Shown: positions 50,041 through 57,089 of the stretch, in pieces | How the letters are laid out: every line of letters begins with the position of its first letter | Numbering within the stretch: position 1 is the first letter of the stretch | The notes under the pieces: model-generated | What the model was told of the DNA's origin: nothing | The model's input: only the letters and a program-made list of their open reading frames with translations | Database searches by the model: none | Program-made: the position numbers and the translations under genes | Assembly (NCBI GenBank): GCA_002419385.1 | Contig: DIFZ01000030.1 | Span: 1-57,089, forward strand | Origin: Geobacter sp. UBA5735 | Lineage (GTDB): Bacteria > Desulfobacterota > Desulfuromonadia > Geobacterales > Geobacteraceae | Direction: 5' to 3' | DNA length: 57,089 nucleotides

Positions 50041-53000
50041 ATGCGGTCATGGCTGGTCGGAACGTCGTTCATCGTCATCCTGTCTCTCGTTGCCGTGGTA
50101 CCTGGATTTGCTGATGATCCATCCAAGGACCCGTTCTATACCCAGGGGGTGAGCAAGGATGCCCCGCCCATCAACACCGTCACTGAGCACGTCGACCCCT
50201 TTTCCGGCATCCTGACCCTGTCCCATACCGATGTCCAGCTGCCCGGCAACGGCGGGCTGGACATGAAGCTCGTGCGTTCTTACAACAGCATGATCTGGGG
50301 CCGGACCGACGTATACAACCCCGGGCTCGTCGCAATTAACGAATTGAGTCCGCTGGGCTACGGCTGGACCATGCACATGGGGATTGTCAGAAACCACACC
50401 GGAAACGGGAGCAGCAACCGTTATCTGCCCAACAATCCCGTAGTGGAAATGCCCGACGGTTCGAAGCATACGCTCTACGTGGATCAGCGGACCGGCCAGA
50501 TGGTGAGCAAGGAATTCTGGCTCTACAAGAAATTGCTGAACGGCGTTTCCGAGCTCTACCTGCCCGATGGGACCGTCTACACGTTCGAAAGCTCGGGCAA
50601 CACCGGGTACTCGGTCCAGGATGGCGGCACCCCGGTCGCCATAGCCCAGTGCACGAAAATACAGAACGCGGCGAAAAATTCCACGATAACGATCAGTTAT
50701 GAAAGAAACAACGGCTACCCATACCTGAAAACCATAACCGACTCGGCAGGCCGCACCGTCACCTTGAATTACAACTATGCCCAGCATCGTCTCACGTCAG
50801 TGTCCTATGACGGCAAGACCATAAACTACGCCTATAACGGCACGGGCCTTTTGCAGTCGGTCGCGCCGCCGGTGGGAAATGCCTGGACCTATTCCTATGA
50901 CGGGATGCATGAACTGAACGTGCTGAATTACCCGACCGGAGGCAGGATCAGCTATACCTATGGAAATGTTTCCTTCGCCACCGGAGCGGCACGCGTCTAC
51001 TTCAAGGTTGTGACTTCCCGGTCGACGTCCGGCAGGGGGATACCCGCCGGAACCTGGACGTACGGCTACAGCTCGGGCGGTTCAAGCGGCGATGTCACCA
51101 CCATCAACGGGCCGGGCGTGACCGAGGTCCATGCTTTCCACGGCTGGGGCAACAACAGCAGCGGCAACGTCTGGAGAATCGGGCTGCCCATGAGGAAGGA
51201 GTACAACGGCGCCTTTTCCTACCTGGAAACCTATTCATGGGTGAAGGGTTCGACTGTATCCTACGACCAGACATCGAACGCCGGCTGGACGGGCACGCTG
51301 GGGTATGTATGGGATTCTGGGATCTCCGTGCCGTTCCTTGCCGCCAAATCCATAAACCGGGACGGCAGGACCTACACAACCTCCTATTCGAACTACGACT
51401 ACTACGGCAACCCCCAGACCATCAGCGAGTCGGGCGATGTCGACCGCACCAGGACCCTGACCTACTGGAGCAATGCCGAGCGAAATATCGTGCAGGGGAA
51501 ACCGGCTACGGAGGTGGTCACCGGTGATTTTCCCGGCACCGACAGCACGACCCATACCTATGACGCGAGCAGCGGTAATGTTACCCAGATCAACAGGAAC
51601 GGGGTCATAACCAGGTACGGCTACAACGCCAACGGCAACCTGTCGTCCATCACCGACGCCAACAACCACCAGAAGACCTACCTGTGGAGCAACGGGAGGA
51701 TGTCCCGGGAAACGAACGCCTTCTACCAGGTTTCCCGGCAGATCAACGCCAGTGGTACCATAAGGAGCGAAACAAACGGCAGGAACAACACCACATCGTA
51801 CACCTACGACAACAATCTCCGCTTAACCCGCATAACTCCGCCCATCGGAAACCCTACCACGTTGAGCTATCCCGCTGACAGCTCCAGCCGCACCGAGACA
51901 CGGGGCGGCTATTCCATTGTCCACAGCTTCGACGGCTTCGGACGGCCGACCGGCAGCCACGACAGCAAGGGCATCAGCACGAGCATCGCCTATACTGCCT
52001 ATGGTACGAAAGACTCTACCGACTCATCCATCGGCGACCGCACCTCCTTCGATTACTTCGGCAGGCCCCGGCAGGTGACGCACAAAGACGGGGAAACCAT
52101 CACCTACTCCTATTCCGGCAGCACCGTGACCGTCACCGACGAAGACCAGGGAACGACCGTGCTGACCTATCGGGCGTTCGGCAACCCGGATGAAAGATAC
52201 CTGATGGGCGTCACCGACCAGGCTTCCAAGACCGCCAGCTACAGCAGGAACGTACTGGGCCTGCTGACGTCTATCGCCCAGGAAGGGGCAAACCGCACCT
52301 ATGGCTACAGCTCCAAATACTTCCTTTCCTCAGAGAGCAATCCCGAGACCGGAACCATAACCTACGGCAGGGACAACGTGGGCAACCTGACGAGCAAGGC
52401 CGATTCCGCCGGGACGAAAACCTACGCCTATGACAGCATCGACCGGCTGACCAGCGTGGCGTCCGGCGGCACATCCCTGTCATACGGTTATGACAATGCC
52501 GACAACAGGATTTCCATGCTGTCGCCCTCAGCCACCATCAGCTACGTCTACGATGCCGCCAACCGCCTCACCACCAAGAACGAAACCATGGCGGGCCGCA
52601 CTTATGCAACGACCTATGGCTACGACGGGAACGACAACATAACCACCATGACCTATCCTTCGGGAAGAGTGGTGACTGTTGGATACAACGGCAACAATCA
52701 AGTCACGTCCATACCCGGTTTCGTTACCGGGGTGTCCTATTCGACCAGTGGGACGACAGCGGGATTGCCCACATCGTTCAGCTCAGCGAACGGCATAACG
52801 ACCAGCATGAGTTATAACAGCCGACAGGCCGTAACCGCCATATCCGCCGGTTCCGCGCTGAGTCTGGGCTATGGCTACGATTCGCGGGGCAACACCACAT
52901 CCATGGCCAATCACCTCGACTCTTCCAAGAGCCAGAGCTACAGCTATGATTCCTTGAGCCGGCTGACCGGTTTCAACGGCGCATGGGGAAGCGGGTCGTT

Positions 53001-55515
53001 CCGATATGACGCCATCGGCAACAGGACTTCTAAGACAGTGGCGGGCGTCGCGACAACCTACGGGTACGCCGGCAACCGGCTGGTGTCGACGTCGGGCGGC
53101 GAACTGGCCACCTATTCCTATAACGGCAACGGCGCACTTGCCAGCGGGACATGGGGAGGGGCGAGTCACTCCCTTGCCTATGACCGGTTTGACAATTTGT
53201 CAAGCTTCAGTTCCGGAGCAACCGTCCTGGCCAGTTTTGGTTATGACGGCGACGGCATGCGGGTGGTGAAGATCTCTTCAGGCAAGGAGTATGTCTATCA
53301 CCATGACCAGGGCGGGATGGTGATTTCCGAAGATGACGGCCGCGGCAATCTTCTGGCTGATTATGTGTACCTCAACGGCAAACTGGTTGCCAGGGTGTCG
53401 CCGGAAGGACCGCCGCCTGCAACGCCTGCTGCGCCGACAGCACTGGCAGCGACCGCGGCGTCGAGCAGTGCGATCAACCTGTCCTGGACCGACAATTCGA
53501 CGAACGAGACGGGATTTGCCATAGAACGAAAGACTGGAGCGACGGGTACCTATGCACAGGTAGCGACAGTGGGTGCGAATGTTCGAACCTATTCCAATAC
53601 TGGGTTAGCAGCAAACACCAACTATTACTATCGAGTGAGGGCGGTGAATGGGACTGTCTACTCGACTTATTCCAACGAGGCCAATGCTACAACGCAAGCA
53701 TCGACCACCCCGGCAGCACCGACAGCGCTGGCAGCGACCGCCGCGTCGAGCAGTGCGATAAATCTCAGTTGGACCGACAATTCGACGAACGAGACGGGAT
53801 TTGCTATCGAGCGGAAGACCGGAGCAACGGGAACCTACGCCCAGGTAGCAACGGTAGGAGCGAATATTCGAACCTATTCCAATACTGGGTTAGCAGCAAA
53901 CACCAACTATTACTATCGAGTGAGGGCGGTGAATGGGACTGTCTACTCGAGCTATTCGAATGAGGCCAATGCGACTACGCGGCCGGCAACACCGGCAGCA
54001 CCGACAGTATTGGCAGCGTCCGCGGCGTCGAGCAGCGCGATCAACCTGAGTTGGACAGACAATTCAACCAACGAGACGGGCTTTGCCATCGAACGGAAGA
54101 CTGGAGCAACGGGGACCTATGCCCAGATAGCGACGGTAGGAGCGAATGTCCGAACCTATGCCAATACGGGACTGGCTGCAAACACCAACTACTACTATCG
54201 AGTGCGGGCGGTAAACGGAACAGTCTATTCCTCATATTCCAACGAGGCCAATTCCACAACCCGTCCGGCAACTCCTGCTGCACCGACAGTATTGGCAGCG
54301 ACTGCGGCATCGAGCAGCGCGATCAACCTGTCCTGGACCGACAATTCGACGAACGAGACGGGATTTGCCATAGAACGGAAGACTGGGGCAACGGGGACCT
54401 ATGCACAGATAGCGACAGTGGGAGCGAATGTCAGGACATACGCCAACACGGGATTAGCAGCAAACACCAACTATTACTATCGAGTGAGGGCGGTGAACGG
54501 GACTGTTTACTCGAGCTATTCCAACGAGGCCAATGCGACTACCCGAACAGCCGCCCCCGCTGCACCGACAGCATTGGCAGCATCAGTAACATCGAGCAGC
54601 GCGATCAACTTATCATGGACGGACAATTCGACCAATGAGACGGGATTTGCCATCGAGCGAAAGACCGGAGCAACGGGGACCTATGCCCAGATAGCGACAG
54701 TGGGTGCGAATGTTCGAACCTATTCCAATACGGGACTGGCGGCAAACACCAACTACTACTACCGAGTGCGGGCGGTGAACGGGACTGTTTACTCGAGCTA
54801 TTCGAATGAGGCCAATGCCACCACGCGGCCGGCAACACCTGCAGCACCGTCGGCACTTGCAGCGACCGCAGCGTCGAGCAGTGTGATCAACCTGAGTTGG
54901 ACCGATAATGCCAGCAATGAGACGGGATTTGCCATAGAACGGAAGACTGGAGCGACGGGAACCTACGCACAGGTTGCGACAGTGGGAGCTAACATCAGGA
55001 CTTACGCCAACACAGGATTGGTAGCAAATACTGCCTACTATTATCGGGTGAGGGCGGTAAATGGAACTGTCTACTCAAGCTATTCCAGCGAGGCCAATGC
55101 AAAGACAAATATAGCTTCCTTTACGATTCCACTTTATCGTTGGGGCACATCGTTTGGCTACGGATGCAGGGCAAGTAATGATGTGGCTGTCTCTTCAGGG
55201 TGTTCAGGTGCACCTATCGGTTATATCTCCGCCAGCGCTTTCAGCGGAGCAATTCCACTTTATAGGGGGGGCACAACTGTTGGTACATCATGTATTGCAA
55301 GTAGTGATTTACGTACCTCTCCAGTTTCAGGGTGTTCGCCTGCACCAGTTGGTTACATATCCACTAGCAAGTTCAGTGGCTCAGTTTCTCTATATAGAGG
55401 AAGCAGACCGTTTGGTTACTCATGCAGGACAAACGATAAAGTCAGTATATCCGCAGGGTGTTTGGTAACGGCAACACCTTTCGGTTATATGTCCAGTACA
55501 TCAGGCAGTCATTGA
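50041..55515 (+). CDS. secreted YD-repeat (RHS-family) protein with FN3 array
   Basis: An 1824-aa protein with a signal peptide (1-24). Residues 35-1120 form an RHS/YD-repeat shell (many GYDxxGN-like units, for example RYDAIGNRTS and GYDGDGMRV). The core end DYVYLNGKLVARVSPEG is not followed by the usual FYHTDHLGTP; instead six 94-residue fibronectin III units (about 1128-1692) and three Cys-containing 42-44-residue repeats (about 1696-1824) complete it. Base composition becomes AT-rich near 55100. It may be a surface adhesin or the shell of a polymorphic toxin whose core end is encoded by the next gene. Confidence 0.9.
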   Translation: MRSWLVGTSFIVILSLVAVVPGFADDPSKDPFYTQGVSKDAPPINTVTEHVDPFSGILTLSHTDVQLPGNGGLDMKLVRSYNSMIWGRTDVYNPGLVAINELSPLGYGWTMHMGIVRNHTGNGSSNRYLPNNPVVEMPDGSKHTLYVDQRTGQMVSKEFWLYKKLLNGVSELYLPDGTVYTFESSGNTGYSVQDGGTPVAIAQCTKIQNAAKNSTITISYERNNGYPYLKTITDSAGRTVTLNYNYAQHRLTSVSYDGKTINYAYNGTGLLQSVAPPVGNAWTYSYDGMHELNVLNYPTGGRISYTYGNVSFATGAARVYFKVVTSRSTSGRGIPAGTWTYGYSSGGSSGDVTTINGPGVTEVHAFHGWGNNSSGNVWRIGLPMRKEYNGAFSYLETYSWVKGSTVSYDQTSNAGWTGTLGYVWDSGISVPFLAAKSINRDGRTYTTSYSNYDYYGNPQTISESGDVDRTRTLTYWSNAERNIVQGKPATEVVTGDFPGTDSTTHTYDASSGNVTQINRNGVITRYGYNANGNLSSITDANNHQKTYLWSNGRMSRETNAFYQVSRQINASGTIRSETNGRNNTTSYTYDNNLRLTRITPPIGNPTTLSYPADSSSRTETRGGYSIVHSFDGFGRPTGSHDSKGISTSIAYTAYGTKDSTDSSIGDRTSFDYFGRPRQVTHKDGETITYSYSGSTVTVTDEDQGTTVLTYRAFGNPDERYLMGVTDQASKTASYSRNVLGLLTSIAQEGANRTYGYSSKYFLSSESNPETGTITYGRDNVGNLTSKADSAGTKTYAYDSIDRLTSVASGGTSLSYGYDNADNRISMLSPSATISYVYDAANRLTTKNETMAGRTYATTYGYDGNDNITTMTYPSGRVVTVGYNGNNQVTSIPGFVTGVSYSTSGTTAGLPTSFSSANGITTSMSYNSRQAVTAISAGSALSLGYGYDSRGNTTSMANHLDSSKSQSYSYDSLSRLTGFNGAWGSGSFRYDAIGNRTSKTVAGVATTYGYAGNRLVSTSGGELATYSYNGNGALASGTWGGASHSLAYDRFDNLSSFSSGATVLASFGYDGDGMRVVKISSGKEYVYHHDQGGMVISEDDGRGNLLADYVYLNGKLVARVSPEGPPPATPAAPTALAATAASSSAINLSWTDNSTNETGFAIERKTGATGTYAQVATVGANVRTYSNTGLAANTNYYYRVRAVNGTVYSTYSNEANATTQASTTPAAPTALAATAASSSAINLSWTDNSTNETGFAIERKTGATGTYAQVATVGANIRTYSNTGLAANTNYYYRVRAVNGTVYSSYSNEANATTRPATPAAPTVLAASAASSSAINLSWTDNSTNETGFAIERKTGATGTYAQIATVGANVRTYANTGLAANTNYYYRVRAVNGTVYSSYSNEANSTTRPATPAAPTVLAATAASSSAINLSWTDNSTNETGFAIERKTGATGTYAQIATVGANVRTYANTGLAANTNYYYRVRAVNGTVYSSYSNEANATTRTAAPAAPTALAASVTSSSAINLSWTDNSTNETGFAIERKTGATGTYAQIATVGANVRTYSNTGLAANTNYYYRVRAVNGTVYSSYSNEANATTRPATPAAPSALAATAASSSVINLSWTDNASNETGFAIERKTGATGTYAQVATVGANIRTYANTGLVANTAYYYRVRAVNGTVYSSYSSEANAKTNIASFTIPLYRWGTSFGYGCRASNDVAVSSGCSGAPIGYISASAFSGAIPLYRGGTTVGTSCIASSDLRTSPVSGCSPAPVGYISTSKFSGSVSLYRGSRPFGYSCRTNDKVSISAGCLVTATPFGYMSSTSGSH
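53422..55116 (+). repeat. six tandem FN3-encoding 282-bp repeats
   Basis: Units begin at 53422, 53707, 53989, 54271, 54553 and 54835; spacing is 282 bp apart from the first (285). Each encodes APTALAATAASSSAINLSWT-type starts and YYYRVRAVNGTVYSSYSNEA ends. Many silent differences remain, but stretches are identical, so recombination between units is likely. Confidence 0.92.
55126..55515 (+). repeat. three C-terminal 42-44-residue Cys repeats
   Basis: Repeats start at 55126, 55252 and 55384. Each encodes xLYRxxxxxGxxC, a second Cys about 14-16 residues later and usually GYIS. The family is not recognised; two Cys per unit suggest disulfides in a secreted domain. Confidence 0.7.
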
Positions 55516-55612
55516 TCAAGTGTTTTTAATTGGACTGATGCTTTGCTGACCTTATGGAATCACATCTAAGCCGTCACACGATTTATAACTGGAGATTTGA
55601 AAGGAAAATGCT

Positions 55613-56524
55613 ATGATTAAAATAATAAAATTCGCATTGCTGATTAATTTCATAATGATACACTTCATTTCGAATGCTCGTGCTGCGGACCAGGTATTTT
55701 TCTATCACACCGATCCGGTCGGGACGCCCATGGCCATAAGCGATGCCAATGGCCAGGTAGTCTGGAGGGGGGACTACAAACCATTTGGGGAGGAAGCTTC
55801 TGTTTCGGGCGCTCTTGCCAACGACCGGAAGTTCGTCGGCAAGGAGAAGGACGAGGAAACAGGACTATACTATTTCGGTGCGCGGTACTTGGATGCGAAG
55901 ATCGGAAGGTTTGCGGCGGTTGATCCGGTAAGGGCGGTGGACCCCGAGAGCGGAAAGATAAATGAGGAATTATTGCTGAACCCCCAGCGATTGAATGTCT
56001 ATGCCTATGGGTTGAATAACCCTTATCGGTATGTTGATCCTGATGGGCTTTGGGGGGAAGAAGTCCACCTCAACAGAACACAAACTTGGGCAATAGCAGC
56101 AGGTGTTCCGCCTAGCATTGCTAAGACTATTGCATATGGTAATAATTCCACAGATGGCGGATTATTCGGGACAATGGGTGTTGGATTTTCACCCATAGCT
56201 GGTGACCAGTCGCGTCATTTTAATACCAACAAATCAGGTTGTGACTCCCGTGAGATTTGGGCAAATCGTCAATTTGATTTAGCAGTCAGTCTTTATAAAG
56301 ACGGTCGTACGGATTCAGCATTCAGTGTACTTGGTAGAGGATTACATAGCCTGCAAGATAAATTCGCTCACCGTGATTGGGATACCGGTTATATAGGTTT
56401 TAGTCCCCACCCTGCCTGGTATGACAGCGTTACTGACCCGCGTAATGCCCAAGCCTTGAATAGCACAGAAAATGCTACAAAGGATTATATTGTAAACTTC
56501 AAAAATGCAGTTGGATATAGGTGA
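55613..56524 (+). CDS. secreted RHS-core C-terminus with toxin-like tail
   Basis: A 303-aa protein. Its own signal peptide (1-24, ending SNARA) is followed by the segment missing from the preceding gene: VFFYHTDPVGTPMAISDANG, KFVGKEKDEETGLYYFGARY and YGLNNPYRYVDPDGLW, the RHS core end and pre-toxin boundary. The remaining 150 residues are AT-rich and contain HSLQDKFAHRDWD, a His/Asp pattern like zinc phospholipase C or related metal-dependent hydrolases. The coding half is GC-rich up to the DPDGLW site and AT-rich after it, the normal signature of an exchangeable toxin tip. Confidence 0.8.
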   Translation: MIKIIKFALLINFIMIHFISNARAADQVFFYHTDPVGTPMAISDANGQVVWRGDYKPFGEEASVSGALANDRKFVGKEKDEETGLYYFGARYLDAKIGRFAAVDPVRAVDPESGKINEELLLNPQRLNVYAYGLNNPYRYVDPDGLWGEEVHLNRTQTWAIAAGVPPSIAKTIAYGNNSTDGGLFGTMGVGFSPIAGDQSRHFNTNKSGCDSREIWANRQFDLAVSLYKDGRTDSAFSVLGRGLHSLQDKFAHRDWDTGYIGFSPHPAWYDSVTDPRNAQALNSTENATKDYIVNFKNAVGYR

Positions 56525-56531
56525 TAATATT

Positions 56532-56927
56532 GTGAATATCTACTTAAGCCCTTCAATTGAAATTGCGGTTTGTTCGATAATAATATTTGGTGTAGGACTA
56601 TATTCTTGGGAAAACTTTCTTAGCTTGAAACCAATAAAGCGGTCATTCATAATTTCTATATCTGGTATATTTGCCTTTTTAGTATACGCTATTACACATA
56701 TTATTTTTATATACGTATTTAAGGGTTCTGGTAATGATTCACAAAGTATGCAACTATTGGAATCATTTATTTTATTTTCTTTAGTATATTCTGCTGTAAT
56801 ATTTTCCAGATTGATCGTAAAAGTTAATTATAAAAATTATATTATTTTTATTGTAATTCTAATACTAGCTTGGACTGTTAAATCAATATTATTTCATACT
56901 GGACTGCAGTGCTGTCCAAAATGGTGA
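56532..56927 (+). CDS. membrane protein, probable immunity partner
   Basis: A very AT-rich gene for a protein with four hydrophobic segments (IEIAVCSIIIFGVGL, SFIISISGIFAFLVYAITHI, LLESFILFSLVYSAVIF, IIFIVILILAW). No family is recognised. GTG 56532 follows the toxin stop by 7 nt and has AGGTGA upstream; an ATG at 56505 would overlap the toxin gene and lacks an SD. Position and composition match membrane immunity proteins of RHS toxins that act in the periplasm or at membranes. Confidence 0.6.
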   Translation: MNIYLSPSIEIAVCSIIIFGVGLYSWENFLSLKPIKRSFIISISGIFAFLVYAITHIIFIYVFKGSGNDSQSMQLLESFILFSLVYSAVIFSRLIVKVNYKNYIIFIVILILAWTVKSILFHTGLQCCPKW

Positions 56928-57089
56928 CAAGGGGTGACAGGGGGTGACAGGGGGGACGTTGCTTGGGGGGTGCCCAATATGACATTTTTTCATGGGGGCA
57001 GTCAGGGGGCAGACATTGTTGGCGAATTTAAGTAAATTGCTTATAGCGATACTGAATATAAATCTTACCTGAATCCGTGACGGTAATTT
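56928..57089. other. G-rich repeat and non-coding end of window
   Basis: GGGGTGACA-type units repeat three times (56923-56956), and GGGGG runs continue to 57018. The repeats are related in look to the GGGGACA motifs at 26502. No gene is supportable here. Confidence 0.4.

Noticed and set aside
53422..55116. CRISPR-like periodic array
   Set aside because: The 282-bp period is coding throughout and encodes FN3 domains; there are no short repeats with unique spacers anywhere in the window.

Overview
The window reads as chromosomal DNA of a Geobacter-like member of the Desulfuromonadales (Geobacter/Geotalea type). This is inferred from moderately GC-rich genes, a membrane-bound uptake [NiFe] hydrogenase operon, ATP-dependent PEP carboxykinase, a glycogen-metabolism cluster (nucleotidyltransferase-mutase fusion, GH57, GalT-like, GlgA), many PAS/GAF kinases and a long YD-repeat locus. 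No 16S gene is present, so genus is a family-level guess.

1-1130 is core: cold-shock protein, a Lys-rich small protein, ribosomal protein S21 and tRNA-Thr(CGT). 1056-12236 looks like an integrated element: P4-type integrase at the tRNA 3' end, PC4-like and Cys-rich small proteins, decamer repeats beside a winged-helix-like gene, DUF5659 and AlpA-like genes, then a translationally coupled type III-like R-M operon (mod, res, DUF3800, a 169-aa protein) flanked by two BRO-N antirepressor sequences. Repeated GGGGGTAT sites near both ends and an imperfect tRNA-end copy at 12223 support these limits.

12635-25344 holds a hybrid kinase, an unknown protein, an RNase Z-like hydrolase, an M16 peptidase pair, a lipoprotein MsrB, an EamA transporter, a PLP aminotransferase and an orphan response regulator without its phospho-Asp. 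Two regulatory systems stand out: two tandem sigma-28-like promoters each followed about 100 nt later by a terminator (17183-17525), and an Ala-rich leader peptide plus attenuator before the aminotransferase (24197-24351).

25295-32384 (minus strand) carries hydrogenase genes hyaA-hyaB-hyaC-hyaD, pckA and a class V aminotransferase. 32637-34351 carries a TumE/TumA-like toxin-antitoxin pair and a Tlde1-like peptidoglycan hydrolase with a probable periplasmic immunity protein. 34426-41908 holds cobD, uvrB, tatA, yhbY and two two-component modules.

42022-49692 is a glycogen/alpha-glucan cluster. 49717-57089 is a polymorphic-toxin locus: an 1824-aa secreted YD-repeat protein interrupted by six FN3 units, followed by a separate secreted protein carrying the missing RHS-core end and a toxin-like tail, and then a membrane protein that is probably its immunity partner.
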